58,796 nt of DNA from Myxococcus sp. RHSTA-1-4 (GTDB lineage Bacteria; Myxococcota; Myxococcia; Myxococcales; Myxococcaceae): NCBI RefSeq assembly GCF_020037125.1, contig NZ_JAIQDG010000051.1, positions 1-58,796 of the forward strand. The letters are read 5' to 3'. A program made the translations under genes and the position numbers. The first letter of the stretch is position 1, and the number at the start of each line of letters is the position of its first letter. Under the pieces are notes generated by a model. The model ran no database searches, was not told the DNA's origin, and worked only from the letters and a program-made list of their open reading frames with translations. This document shows, piece by piece, positions 26,901 through 50,235 of the stretch.

Positions 26901-29900
26901 TCAGTTCTCTTCGTTGAACGCGGCGAGCTTCTCCGCGAGGAGCGCCTCGGCCTCTTCATCCGAGAGCTGCTTGACGTTGTTGACGATGGCGGCCTCCAGG
27001 GCCGCCTCCTCGTTCCGGGGCTGCTCGACCTTGGGCGCGGGGGAGAGTTGCAGCCGCTCGGCCAGGTAGCCGACGAGGCCCTCCACGGTGGGATGGCGCC
27101 AAAGGAGCGTCGCCTGCAGCCGCAGCCCCAGGCTCGCCTCCAGCCGGTTGCGGATCTCCAGGCCCATCAGCGAGTCCAGGCCCAGGCTGCCCAGCGACAC
27201 CTGGGGGTCGATCTTCGTCGGCGGCAACCGCAGCACCTGGCCGATCTGCTCACGCAGGTGGGCGTCGAGGAGCCGCGGCTGCTCACCCCGCTCCGCCGCC
27301 TTGAGCTTCTCCACGAAGGCGCCCGGGGCCGCCCGGGTGGCCGCCGGCGCGGCCTGCTCCACCGAGAGCCGCGAGACGAACGGCGACTGCGAGGCCGTCA
27401 GGTAGAACTCGCGCCACTGCCGCAGGTCGAAGCGCATCACCGCCACGCGGGAGCGGGGGCTGCCCAGCAGCCGTCCCAGGGCCTCCAGTGCCTGGGCCGG
27501 CGGCATGCTGGCGATACCGCGCATGGCCATGCGGTCGCCCCGGTTGGCGGACGCGGCCGCCAGACCCACCTCGCCCCAGGCGCCCCAGTTGATGCTCAGC
27601 GCCGGCAGCCCCAGGCCGCGCCGGTACGCCGCCAGCGAGTCGAGGAAGGTGTTGGACGCCGCGTAGTTGCCCTGCCCCGGCGAGCCCATCAGCGCACCGG
27701 CCGCCGAGAAGAGCACGAAGAGGTCGAGCGGCATCCCGGCCGTCAGCGCATGCAGGTTCCACGCGCCGTGGACCTTGGGCGCCATCACCTTGTGGAAGCG
27801 CTCGGCGGTGAGGTTCACCAGGAAGCCGTCATCGAGGACGGCCGCCGCGTGGAAGACGCCCCGGAGCGGCGGCCCACCCGCGAGCTCCGCGAGGACCCGC
27901 TCCACGTCCGAGCGCACCGCCACGTCGGCCCTGCACACCTGGACCTGGACACCGGAGTCCTGGAGCTTCTCGATGACCTGCCGTGCCTCCGCCGAGGCCC
28001 CGCCGCGCCCGGCGAGCGCGAGGGAGCGCGCCCCCCGGGCGGCGAGCCACTCCGCGAGCTTCAGGCCCAGGCCGCCGAGACCTCCGGTGATGAGGTAGGT
28101 GCCATCCGGGCGAAGCTCGGCCGGTGGGGCCGCCTCGCGCTCCATGCGCGCGAGCCGTGCCACGAACCGCTCCCCGCCGCGCAGCGCGAGCTGATCCTCC
28201 GGCGTCTGCGCCAGAAGCTCCTCGACGAGCGAGGCGGCCTCCGCCTCATCCCGGGCTCCGAGGTCCACGTTGGTGCAGCTCAGCTCGGAGTGCTCCACCG
28301 AGAGCACCCGCCCGAAGCCCCACAGGGGCGCCTGCTCGACACGCGACACCCGGTCCCCGGCATTGACGGCGTGGACGCCGCCCGTCACCAGCCACAGCCT
28401 GGGCACGTCGCGGAAGCTCGCCTGCACCATCGCCTGGACGAGGTGCAGCGCGCTCTGGACGCCGAGCCGGTGCGCCTCCTCCAGCGCCTCGGGCCGCTCG
28501 TCCGGCCTGGGCGCATCGAGGCTGAAGAGGTGCACCACGCCCCGGCAGGCGGGCATGCCGGGGCCGAACTCGCTCTTCAGGAGCTGCGTGAAGCCCTCGG
28601 GCCGCAGGGGGTCCACTTCATGGAGCCCGGGCTCGACACGGCGATACGCCTCCCCGTGAGAGACGACGACGCAGGACTCACCGCGCGCCTGGAGCGCCGC
28701 CCGCACCTTGCGTCCGAAGCCCTGGCGATCACCGAGCAGGAGCCACGTCCCGGGCGTGGAGCTCCTGCCGGGCGCGGCCTCCGTCCGCGGAGCCTGCTGC
28801 CAGTCGACCTCGTACATCCAGCCATCAATCTCATCCGCGGAGCGCCGCCGCGTGGCCCGCAGGCGCCGGCAGACGAGGCCCCGGGCCTCCACGAGGACGC
28901 GGCCCTCTGCGTCGAGCAGGGTCACCTCGCCCTCGAGCGTGCCCTCCCCGCCGCTCGCGCCGCGCCGGATGACGCCGTGTCCCCACAGCGAGCGGCCCGG
29001 CCGCCCGTGGACGCGGAGGCTGTCGAGCGCCACCGGCACGAACGTCTCGCCCCGCGCCTCGCCCAGCGCCGCCCCGTTGATGACCTGGAAGCACGCGTCC
29101 AGGAGCACCGGGTGGACCTGATGGGCCGCCAGCTCCGCGGCGACCGAGGGCGGCAGCTCGAAGCGCGCGATGGCCTCCCCGCCCGTGCGCCACAGCTCCT
29201 TCAGCACGCGGAAGCTCGGGCCGAAGTCGACGCCGCGCTCCTGCATCACCTGGTAGTGCGCCTCCCCCTCCACACGCTCCGTGCACCGGCCCCGCGCCTC
29301 CTCCAGCGAGAAGGCACCCGGCTCGCCGTCATCGGAGCGCAGCCGTCCCTCGGCATGCAGCGTCCAGCTCCCGCCCGCCGGGGCGCGGCTGAAGATCTGG
29401 AACCGCGAGGCTCCCTCGGCGTCGGGGGCGATGCTCAGCTGCACCGGGAGCAGGTCCTCCCGAGGCAGCGTCATCAGCGCCTGGAAGGACACGTCATCGA
29501 GCGCCCAGCGCTTCGGCCCCAGTGCCTCCACCGCCCCGGCCACCGCCATCTCCAGGTACGCCGCGCCGGGCAGCACGACGTCGCCGTGCACGAGGTGGTC
29601 CGCGAGATAGGCCGGGCTGTCCGCGGCCAGCTCCGTCTGCCAGAGGTGGGTGCCGGGCTGCGCCGCCAGCGCCACGTGGGCACCGAGCAGCGGGTGGCGC
29701 CCCGCCTCCCGGGCGCGGCGCGCGCGGGCCGGGGCCTCTATCCAGAAGTGCTCGCGCTGCCACGGGTAGGTGGGCAGGGCCACCGGGCGGCTCCGCGTCG
29801 GGTGCTGGCGGCGCAGGTCCACCTTGTGTCCCGTGACGTGGAGCGCCCCGAGCGCGGACAGCATCGAGCCCCGCTCGTCCTCCTCTCTCCGGAGCGACGG

Positions 29901-32477
29901 GATGGCGGCGCCCTCGCGGCCCAGGTGGCGCAGGTGCTGCTCCACCGCCGGCAGGAGGATGGGATGCGGGCTCAGCTCGATGAAGAGGTCGTGCCCCTCG
30001 GTCGAGAGCCGCTCGATGGCGGTGGAGAACAGCACCGGCTCGCGCAGGTTGTCGACCCAGTAGCGGGCGTCGAACGACGCGCCATCCGCCAGCTTGCCGG
30101 TCACCGTCGAGCACATGGAGATGCTCGCCGCGCGGGGCTTGATGCCCTGGAGCGCCGCGAGCAGCTCCGGCCGCAGCGGATCCATCTGGGGGCTGTGCGA
30201 GGCGACGTCCACCTTCACCGGGCGGAAGAAGACCTCCCGGGCCTTGAGACGGCCCGTCACCTCCTCGAGCGCGGCCGGGTCACCGGAGAGCACCGTCGAG
30301 CGCACCCCGTTGCTCACCGCGACGGAGACGCGGTCCTCGAAGCCGCGCAGGGCCTCCTTCGCCTCCTCCAGCGTGAGGTCCACCATGACCATGGCTCCCC
30401 GGCCACTCACGGTGCGCAGCAGCCGGCTGCGGCGGCAGATGATGGCCGCCGCGTCCTCCAGGCTCAGCGCGCCGGCCACGTGCGCCGCGGCCACCTCGCC
30501 CATGCTGTGGCCCACCACCGCGTCGGGCTCGATGCCCCACGCGCGCCACAGCTCCGCCAGGGCCACCTCCATGGCGAAGAGCACCGGCTGGATGACGTCG
30601 ATCTCCCCCAGGCGCGAGCGCTCCGCGTCCGCCGCGAGCACCTCCAGGACGTTGAAGCCCGCCTCGGCCCGGATGGCCTCCGCGCACCGCTCCATCGCGG
30701 CGCGGAACGCCGGCTCCTCCTCCAGCAGGCGCCGGCCCATCCCGAGCCACTGCGAGCCCTGACCGGGGAACACGAAGACGACCCGGCGGCGGGCACCACC
30801 GGCCTTGCGGCCCACGGCCCCTCCCGGGACTGGCTCACCCCGCGCGAAGGCACTCAGCTTCTCCGCGAGCTCGGCGTGGGTCCGGCCCACGATGGCCAGC
30901 CGGTGCTCATGGTGCGCGCGCCGCAGCGCCGCCGTGGCGCAGAGGTCGCGCAACGAGACCTCCGGGTGCTCGGTCAACCAGGCCGCATGGCGCTCCGCCA
31001 TGGCCCGGAGGGCCTCGGGGCTCCGCGCCGAGAGCACCAGCAGTTCCGCTCCCCTCACGGAGGCGGGGGCCTCCTGGGGCGGAGGCGGCGCCTCCTGCAG
31101 GATGATGTGCGCGTTGGTGCCGCTCAGACCGAACGCGCTCACCCCCGCGAACCGCGGACGCTCGCCACGAAGCCAGGGCCGCGGCTCGGTGGGGACGACG
31201 ACCGGCGCGTCGCCGATGGCGATGTTCGGGTTGAGGCGCTTGAAGTGCAGGTTGGGCGGGATGGCCTCATTGCGAAGCGCGAGCACCACCTTGAGGATGC
31301 CGGCGAGCCCGGCCGTGGCCTCCAGGTGGCCGATGTTCGTCTTCACCGCGCCCACCACGAGCGGCGACTCCGCCGTGCGCCCCTCGCCAAACACGTGGGC
31401 CAGTGCCTGGAGCTCGATGGGGTCTCCCAGCGAGGTGCCCGTGCCGTGCGCCTCGATGTAGGAAATCTGCGAAGGCGTGAGCCCCGCGTTCGCCAGCGCC
31501 TGCCGGATGACCAGCTCCTGCGCCGGGCCGTTGGGCACCATCAGGCCGCTGCTGGCGCCATCCTGGTTCACCGCCGAGCCCGCGATGAGCGCGAGGATTT
31601 CGTCTCCGTCGGCCTGCGCCTGAGAGAGCCGCTTGAGGACGGCGACGGCCACGCCCTCGGCGCGCACGAAGCCATCGGCCGCCTCGTCGAATGTCTTGCA
31701 CCGCCCGTCAGGGGCGAGCCCCCGGCTGCTGGAGAGCGCGATGGCGCCCTCCGGCGAGAGCATCAGGTTGACGCCCGCGGCGAGCGCCAGGTCGCACTCG
31801 CGGTTGCGCAGGCTCTGGCAGGCCGTATGGAGCGCCACGAGCGAGGACGAGCAGGCCGTGTCGATGGCCATGCTCGGGCCTTGCAGGCCGAGCGCATAGG
31901 AGAGCCGCCCGGCGGCCGCGTTCAGGCAGGTGCCCGTCAGGTGGTAGATGTCCAGCGAGCCCGCGAGCTGCTCCGATTGGAGTCGCGCGTAGTCGCTCCC
32001 GATGACGCCCAGGAACACGCCCGTGCGGCTCCCGACGAGCTGATCCGCGGGCTGCCCGGCGCGCTCCAACGCCTCCCACGCCAGCTCCAACAGCATGCGG
32101 TGCTGGGGGTCCATGCGCGAGGCCTCGCGGGGAGAAATCCCGAAGAAGCCCGCATCGAAGCGCTCGATGCCGTCGATGAAGCCTCCCCAGCGCGCATACG
32201 TCTTGCCGGGCCTGCCCGGCTCGGGGTCGAACAGCGCGTCCGCGTCCCAGCGCTCTCGCGGCACCTCGCGGATGGCGTCGACACCGTTGGACAGCAGCCG
32301 CCAGAAGGCCTCGGGGGTCTCGACGCCGCCGGGCAGGCGGCAGGAGGTGCCCACGATGGCGATGGGCTCCGAGCGCGTGCGCTTGAGCGCCTCGTTCTCG
32401 GTGTTCAGCTCCAGGGCCAACAGCGCGAGCCTCTTCGGAGGCAGGCTCGAAATCTTCTCGTAGAACTCTCGGCTCAT
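26901..32477 (-). CDS. PKS4, extension module 4: KS-AT-DH-KR-ACP
   Basis: This 1858-residue single-module PKS has the N-terminal docking helix LPPKRLALLALELNTENEAL. The KS has DTACSSS (C209), with histidines in HGTGT (344) and GHLEA (384). The AT has S658, IDVIQ at 626-630 and VASH at 758-761, predicting methylmalonyl. The DH has HLVHGDVVLP from H961, DFGPSF at 1084 and D1127. The KR has TGGLGGLG and LDD (1548-1550), Y1605 and N1609, but the catalytic serine position (Y minus 13) is Ala1592: the motif reads LFSAAG instead of LFSSAA. The ACP has GLDSLM (S1769). The C-terminal tail KQLSDEEAEALLAEKL is a docking motif. By position it should form the methyl-branched C10=C11 alkene. It starts 16 bp after the PKS3 stop and has no clear Shine-Dalgarno. 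Confidence 0.95.
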   Translation of the reverse strand: MSREFYEKISSLPPKRLALLALELNTENEALKRTRSEPIAIVGTSCRLPGGVETPEAFWRLLSNGVDAIREVPRERWDADALFDPEPGRPGKTYARWGGFIDGIERFDAGFFGISPREASRMDPQHRMLLELAWEALERAGQPADQLVGSRTGVFLGVIGSDYARLQSEQLAGSLDIYHLTGTCLNAAAGRLSYALGLQGPSMAIDTACSSSLVALHTACQSLRNRECDLALAAGVNLMLSPEGAIALSSSRGLAPDGRCKTFDEAADGFVRAEGVAVAVLKRLSQAQADGDEILALIAGSAVNQDGASSGLMVPNGPAQELVIRQALANAGLTPSQISYIEAHGTGTSLGDPIELQALAHVFGEGRTAESPLVVGAVKTNIGHLEATAGLAGILKVVLALRNEAIPPNLHFKRLNPNIAIGDAPVVVPTEPRPWLRGERPRFAGVSAFGLSGTNAHIILQEAPPPPQEAPASVRGAELLVLSARSPEALRAMAERHAAWLTEHPEVSLRDLCATAALRRAHHEHRLAIVGRTHAELAEKLSAFARGEPVPGGAVGRKAGGARRRVVFVFPGQGSQWLGMGRRLLEEEPAFRAAMERCAEAIRAEAGFNVLEVLAADAERSRLGEIDVIQPVLFAMEVALAELWRAWGIEPDAVVGHSMGEVAAAHVAGALSLEDAAAIICRRSRLLRTVSGRGAMVMVDLTLEEAKEALRGFEDRVSVAVSNGVRSTVLSGDPAALEEVTGRLKAREVFFRPVKVDVASHSPQMDPLRPELLAALQGIKPRAASISMCSTVTGKLADGASFDARYWVDNLREPVLFSTAIERLSTEGHDLFIELSPHPILLPAVEQHLRHLGREGAAIPSLRREEDERGSMLSALGALHVTGHKVDLRRQHPTRSRPVALPTYPWQREHFWIEAPARARRAREAGRHPLLGAHVALAAQPGTHLWQTELAADSPAYLADHLVHGDVVLPGAAYLEMAVAGAVEALGPKRWALDDVSFQALMTLPREDLLPVQLSIAPDAEGASRFQIFSRAPAGGSWTLHAEGRLRSDDGEPGAFSLEEARGRCTERVEGEAHYQVMQERGVDFGPSFRVLKELWRTGGEAIARFELPPSVAAELAAHQVHPVLLDACFQVINGAALGEARGETFVPVALDSLRVHGRPGRSLWGHGVIRRGASGGEGTLEGEVTLLDAEGRVLVEARGLVCRRLRATRRRSADEIDGWMYEVDWQQAPRTEAAPGRSSTPGTWLLLGDRQGFGRKVRAALQARGESCVVVSHGEAYRRVEPGLHEVDPLRPEGFTQLLKSEFGPGMPACRGVVHLFSLDAPRPDERPEALEEAHRLGVQSALHLVQAMVQASFRDVPRLWLVTGGVHAVNAGDRVSRVEQAPLWGFGRVLSVEHSELSCTNVDLGARDEAEAASLVEELLAQTPEDQLALRGGERFVARLARMEREAAPPAELRPDGTYLITGGLGGLGLKLAEWLAARGARSLALAGRGGASAEARQVIEKLQDSGVQVQVCRADVAVRSDVERVLAELAGGPPLRGVFHAAAVLDDGFLVNLTAERFHKVMAPKVHGAWNLHALTAGMPLDLFVLFSAAGALMGSPGQGNYAASNTFLDSLAAYRRGLGLPALSINWGAWGEVGLAAASANRGDRMAMRGIASMPPAQALEALGRLLGSPRSRVAVMRFDLRQWREFYLTASQSPFVSRLSVEQAAPAATRAAPGAFVEKLKAAERGEQPRLLDAHLREQIGQVLRLPPTKIDPQVSLGSLGLDSLMGLEIRNRLEASLGLRLQATLLWRHPTVEGLVGYLAERLQLSPAPKVEQPRNEEAALEAAIVNNVKQLSDEEAEALLAEKLAAFNEEN
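30425..30509 (-). repeat. 85-bp exact direct repeat in AT domains, copy in PKS4
   Basis: The DNA encoding the AT region around GHSMGEVAAAHVAGALSLED is identical over 85 bp to 36042-36126 in PKS3, including all third codon positions. This points to recent duplication or gene conversion between modules. Confidence 0.9.
30481..30552 (-). repeat. 72-bp exact direct repeat in AT domains, copy in PKS4
   Basis: This is identical to 48323-48394 in PKS1. It partly overlaps the 85-bp repeat shared with PKS3, so the PKS4 AT is a mosaic matching two different neighbours. Confidence 0.9.
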
Positions 32478-32493
32478 GGTCGCGGCGCTCGAT

Positions 32494-35400
32494 TCAGTTC
32501 TGGTTCCCGGCGATCTTCTCTGCGATCAGCCGTTCGATTTCGTCGTCGGACATCTGGTCCATGCGCGACAGGCGCTCGGACAGCCCGCTCTCATCCGTGG
32601 GCGCGGCCCGCACCTGTGGCGCCGCCACCGCCTCGGTGGGCAGCGGAATCTCCAGCGTCTCCGCGAGCCCGGCCAGGCGCTTCGCCAGGGCCTCCACCGT
32701 GGGGTAGTCGAAGGCAAGGCTCGCGGGGAGCTCCTTGCCGAAGCCGCGCTGGAGCACGTTGCGCAGCTCCACGGTCATCAGCGACGTCATCCCCATCTGG
32801 AAGAAGCCGCGGTCGGTGGGCGGCAGCTCCGCCGGCGGAAACCCGAGGATGCGCCCCACCTCGCGCTGGAGATGCCGCAGCAGCGCGTCGAAGCGGCGGG
32901 CGGGAGGCAGGGCCCCCAGCTCCGTGAGCACCTGCGCCCGCGCGGAGGCGCCCACCGCCGGCGCGGGTGCGCCCACCTGCTGGAGGAAGGGTCTGCGCCG
33001 CCGCGCCTCCCAGATGGGCTTCAACGCCGACCAGTCCACGGAGGCCACGGTCTGGATCAGCACGCCCGCCTGCATCACCCGCCCCATGGCGTCGAGTGCC
33101 TGCTCCGAGCGCATCGGCTTCAAGCCAAAGCGCTCGAATCCCTGCTCTCCCTCCGCGCGCGCGCCGGCCACCTCGTCCCACGTGCCCCAGTGGATGGTGG
33201 TGGCGGGCAGCCCCGCCGCGTGGCGGTGGTGCGCGAGCGCTTCGAGCACCTGGTTGGCGGCCGCGTAGTGCGCCAGGCCAGAGGCACCCCACAGGGCCGA
33301 GGTCGACGAGAACATCACGAAGAAGTCCAGGTCGAGACCGCGCGTCAGCTCGTGGAGCACCCAGGCTCCGAGCGCCTTGGGGCGCAGCATCGCCGTCAGC
33401 GCAGGCAGGTCCATGACCTCCAGGCGGTGCGGGCTCATGAGCGAGGCCGCGTGGATGACGCCGCGCAGGGGATGCGTGGAGGTCGCCTCGCGCAGGAGCG
33501 CCTCCATCTGGGGCCGGTCCGCCACGTCGGCGGCCAGCGGGGTGACGGTCGCCCCGAGCACACGGAGGGCTTCGATGGCCTCCTCCCGCCTGGCCGACTC
33601 GGCGCCCCCGGCGGAGAGCGCGCGCCGGCCCAGCAGCACGAGGTGCCGGGCGCCCCGCTCCACCAGCCACCGCGCCACCTTCAGGCCCAGCCCGCCGAGC
33701 CCACCCGTCACGAGGTAGGACGCGTCCGGGCGCAGCCGCGGCGGCTCCACCGCCTGCTGGGACCGGGCAGGGACGAGGCGGGGCACGAGGCGCCGCTCCT
33801 TCCGCAGCGCGAGCTGATCCTCCCCGTCCACCTCGGACGCGGCGAGCTCCTGGAGCAACGCCGCCGCCTCTCCTGGCGCGCCGCCCGGCTCCAGGTCGAT
33901 GAGCCCGCCCCACAGGTCCGGCTGCTCCAGGGACACCACGCGGCCGAAGCCCCAGAGCGACGCCTGGGCCAGCGAGACCTTCTCGCCCGCCGCGCCAGTC
34001 ACCTGGGCGCCCCGCGTCACCATCCACACCCGCGCCCGCCCGCGCTCTCCCAGGACGCCCTGGATGAGGTGCAGCGCCCCCGCGGAGGCCTCTGTCGACA
34101 GCACCTCCTCGCCGGCCGCGTCGAGCCCCCACAGATAGACGGCCCGCTGGCTCCGCGCCGCCGAGACAGGCGCCTCGCGCAGGAGACGCGCGAAGTCCTC
34201 GGGCCGCGCCGGGTCCACCACGAAGCGCCGCTCATCCAGGCGCTGGTACGCGCTCCCCGCCGTCACGGTGACACACGCCTCTCCCCGGCGGGCAATCTCC
34301 TCCACGAGCGCCGTCCCGAATCCGCTCCGGTCGAGGAACACCAGCCAGTCCGCCGCCCCGGGGTTGGCCTTGGAGGCGGGCCGGGTCTCCCAGGCCACGT
34401 CGTAGAGCCAGTCCCGAGCGCCCTCCCCGGTCCCCGCGCCCAGCGCTTCGAGGACGCGCTCGGCCGGGACGCGCCTCAGCCGCACACCGCGCGCCGCGGC
34501 CACCGTGGCACCGCCGCCATCCAGGAGCTCCAGCGCGCCCACCGGGGCCTCCACACCGCCGGTGGAGTCGACGGACGCGTGGGCCCACTGCACCTGGGAG
34601 CGACCCGCCGCGCACTCAATCACGTCGATGCGCACGGGCATGAACAGCGCGGCCCCATCCCCCTCCTCCATGACGGCGGACGCCAGGGTCTGCAACGCCG
34701 CGTCGAGCAGGGCCGGGTGGAACTGGTAGCGCTCCGCCTCCTGGACGGTCTCCGCGCCGAGCGTGATGCGCCCGAGCGCCTCACCCGGCCGCCGGAAGAC
34801 CTCGCCCATCGTCCGCAGCGGCGGCTCGTACTGGACGTTGCGCCGGGCGAGCGCGTCGTAGATGGCCGTGGACGGCACCCGCTGCGTGCAACCCGCTTGC
34901 ACCGCCTCCACGGATACCCGGGCGCCGGGGGGAGCCTCCGCGAGCCGCACGTTGCCGCGAGCGTGCAGCACCCACTGGGGCTCGCGCGTCGCGCCACCCG
35001 GGCGGCTGTGGACATGAAAGACCTGCTGCCCACCGGAAGCCGGCGAGAGGTGCACCTGCACGATGCGGCGCCGCGCCTCGGGCAGCACCATCGCGCGCTC
35101 GAACTCCACGTCCGTCAGCGTTCGCGGCCCGGAGCCGGAGACCTCCGCCGCGGCGCTCAGCACCAGCTCCACCAGCGCCGAGGCCGGGAGCACGGCCACG
35201 CCACCCAGGCGGTGCGCGCCGAGCCACGGCAGGGACGTGCTGCCCAGCTCCAGCTCGAAGACGTGACCGCCGAGCCCCTGCGCCACGCTCACCGGCCGGC
35301 CCTTCAGTGACGTCAAGCGCTCGGCCGTGGAAGGCACCGGCAGCACCGCGCCATCGAGCCAGTACCGCTTGCGCTGCCACGGGTACGGCGGCAGGGGAAC

Positions 35401-38066
35401 GACCTGTCCGCCCTCCGGGAAGAGGCGCGCCCAGTCCACCGGGTGCTCCGCGCGGTACAGCGCGCCGAGAGACTCCAGCATCACCGCGCGCTCGGCCTCC
35501 TCGCGGCGCAGCGAGGCGAGCAGGAGGACCTCGCGGCCCGCGTGCTGCATGCAGCGCTCGATGGCGGGCAGCAGGATGGGATGCGGGCTCAGCTCCACGA
35601 AGACCGTGTGTCCGCCCTCGATGAGCCGGGCCACGGACGAGGAGAACAGCACGGGCTCGCGCAGGTTGCGCACCCAGTACGCCGCATCCAGGCTCGTGCC
35701 GTCACAGGCGGACGCGGTGACGGTGGAGAGCATCGGGGTGGACGTGGGCCGCGGCCGCACCGCCGAGAGCGCGGCGAGCAGCTCCTCGCGCAGGCAGTCC
35801 ACCTGGGGGCTGTGCGAGGCGACGTCCACCTTCACCCAGCGGCAGAACACGTTGCGCGCCTCGAGGGTGGCCCGGACCTCCTCCAGCACCGAGGGGTCTC
35901 CCGCCAGCACCGTGGAGGTGGGGCTGTTGCTGACCGCGATGGCCACGCGCGCCTCGTGCCCGGCGATGACGGCTCGCGCCTCCGCCAGGGGCAGCTCCAC
36001 CGAGAGCATCGCGCCCTGGCCGCTGAGCCGCCGCATCAGCTGGCTGCGGCGGCAGATGATGGCCGCCGCGTCCTCCAGGCTCAGCGCGCCGGCCACGTGC
36101 GCCGCGGCCACCTCGCCCATGCTGTGCCCCACCACCGCGTCCGGGGTGATGCCCCAGGAGCGCCACAGCTCGGCGAGCGCCACCTCCATGGCGAACAGCA
36201 CCGGCTGCACGACGTCGATCTCCCCCAGCCGGGACTGCTCGGGCGAGGCGCGCAGCACCTCCGGCAGCCGCCACGCCACATGGGGCCGCAGGGCCGCGTC
36301 AATGCGCTCCAGCGCCTCACGGAAGACGGGCTCCTCCTCCAGGAGGCGCCGCCCCATGCCGAGCCACTGGGAGCCCTGGCCGGGGAACACGAACACGACC
36401 TTCCGGGGCCCCGTGCCCTTGCGCGCCGGCGCCGGCCCGCTGGCGGCCTCCCGGAGCTTCTCCGCCAGCTCCGCCGCGGACCCACCCACGACGGCGAGCC
36501 GGTGCTCGTGGTGCGTGCGCCGCAGCGCGGCCGTGCGGCAGATGTCCTGGAGCGGCGCCTCGGGAGACGCGGAGAGGAAGTCCGCGAAGCGCCCGGCCAT
36601 CGCCTGGAGCGCGGCGGGGGTGCGGGCGGACAGGGGCAACAGCTGTGCGCCGGGCGCGGAGGCCACCTGCCGCGCGGGGGCCGCGGGCGGCTCCTCGAGA
36701 ATCACGTGCGCGTTGGTGCCGCTGGCGCCGAACGAGCTGACGGCGATGCGGCGCGCCCGGTCCGTCGCCGGCCAGGACTGGAGCGCCGTCGGCAGGACGA
36801 TGGGCGTGCCCTCCAGGTCGATGCGGGGGTTGACCCGCTGGAGGTGCAGGAGGGGGGGAATCGTCCGGTGCCGCAGGGAGAGGACCGCCTTGATGACGCC
36901 CGCGATGCCCGCCGCCGCCTCCAGGTGGCCGATGTTCGTCTTCGCCGCGCTCACGACGAGAGGCCGCTGCTCCGGGCGGCCCCGGCCATAGACCTCCTTG
37001 ATGGCCTCCATCTCGATGGGGTCCCCGAGCGAGGTGCCCGTCCCATGCGCCTCGATGCAGTCGACGTCCGCCGGCTCCAGCCCCGCGCTCCGCAGCGCCT
37101 GCCGGAGGAGGTCCTTCTGCGCGACCATGTTGGGCGCGGTCAGGCCCGCCGACTTGCCGTCCTGGTTGACGGCCGAGCCGCGCAGGAGCGCCAGGATGGG
37201 GTCACCCGCCGCGATGGCATCGGACAGGCGCTTGAGGACGACCACGCCACAGCCCTCGCCCCGGACGAAGCCGTTGGCGCGCGCGTCGAAGGTCTTGCAG
37301 CGCCCGTCCGGCGCGAGCGCATCCCCCCGCGCCACCCGGAGCGAGGAGTGCGGCGAGAGGATGAGGTTGACGCCGCCCGCGAGCGCGAGCGAGCACTCCC
37401 CATCCCGGAGGCTCTGGCAGGCAAGGTGCAGCGCCACCAGCGAGGACGAGCACGCGGTGTCAATCACCATGCACGGCCCCTGGAGGTCCAGCAGGTACGA
37501 GAGCCGCCCGGCCACCACGCTGTTGATGGTGCCCGTCACGCTGCTGGCGTCCTGGTCGGAGGGGGTGCCCAGCTCGAGCCTGGCGTAGTCGTCGTTGTAG
37601 ACGCCCGCGAAGACGCCCGTGCGGCTGCCCGCGAGCTTCGAGGCATCCTGCCCGGCGCTCTCCAGGGCCTCCCAGGCCACCTCGAGCAGGAGCCGCTGCT
37701 GCGGGTCCATGCGGTGCGCCTCGCGCGGCGAGATGCCGAAGAACTCCGCGTCGAAGCGGTCCACCTCGTCGAGGAACGCGCCCCACCGCGCCCCGGGCTT
37801 GTCCAGTGCCTCGGGGCCGAGCCGGGCCGCCTCCTCCTGGGTCCACCGGGACGGAGGGACCTCGGTGACGGCGTCCACGCCGTCGTGCAGCAGGCGCCAG
37901 AACGACTCCGGGTTGGTGGCACCGCCCGGGAAGCGGCACGCCATGCCGATGATGGCCACCGGCTCCGCGCGCGCGCCCTCCAGCGCATCGAGCTTGGACT
38001 TGAGCTCCAGCGCCAGCAGCGCCAGCCGCTTGGGCGAGTACTGCGCGATCTTCTCAGCGAAAGTCG

Positions 38067-38070
<4 letters not shown>
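32494..38070 (-). CDS. PKS3, extension module 3: KS-AT-(inactive-looking DH)-KR-ACP
   Basis: This 1858-residue single-module PKS has the docking helix YSPKRLALLALELKSKLDAL near the N-terminus. The KS has C207, H342 and H382. The AT has S650, IDVVQ and VASH (750-753), predicting methylmalonyl. The DH region keeps H953 (HRLGGVAVLP) and D1123, but the conserved YGPxF motif is YEPPLR (1081-1086), so dehydration is doubtful. The KR lacks LDD (AASLMSP at 1541-1547) and carries W1594 eight residues before Y1602, with S1589: an A1-type KR giving an L-hydroxyl. The ACP motif is GMTSLM (S1763), with Thr for the usual Asp. A module that stops at the hydroxyl is exactly what the C13-OH of phenalamide or myxalamid needs. 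ATGA overlap with PKS2. Confidence 0.95.
36042..36126 (-). repeat. 85-bp exact direct repeat in AT domains, copy in PKS3
   Basis: Partner of 30425-30509 in PKS4, same orientation, about 5.6 kb away. The match ends where PKS4 has ...gctgtgg and PKS3 has ...gctgtgc. Confidence 0.9.
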
Positions 38071-43655
<5,585 letters not shown>

Positions 43656-43663
43656 GAGCGACG

Positions 43664-43671
43664 CCTCTCCT
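43664..43671 (-). promoter_or_regulatory. strong ribosome binding site for PKS2
   Basis: Read on the minus strand, AGGAGAGG sits 8 nt before the PKS2 ATG (43653-43655), within the 22-bp gap after the PKS1 stop. Most downstream genes in the operon instead start by ATGA overlap. Confidence 0.75.
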
Positions 43672-43677
43672 GATGAT

Positions 43678-50231
<6,554 letters not shown>

Positions 50232-50235
<4 letters not shown>

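Noticed and set aside
26900..26959. Upstream start for PKS5 adding 20 residues
   Set aside because: The extra leader is Arg/Ser-rich, would overlap PKS4 by about 59 bp, and the ATG at 26899 sits one base after the PKS4 stop in front of a normal docking helix.
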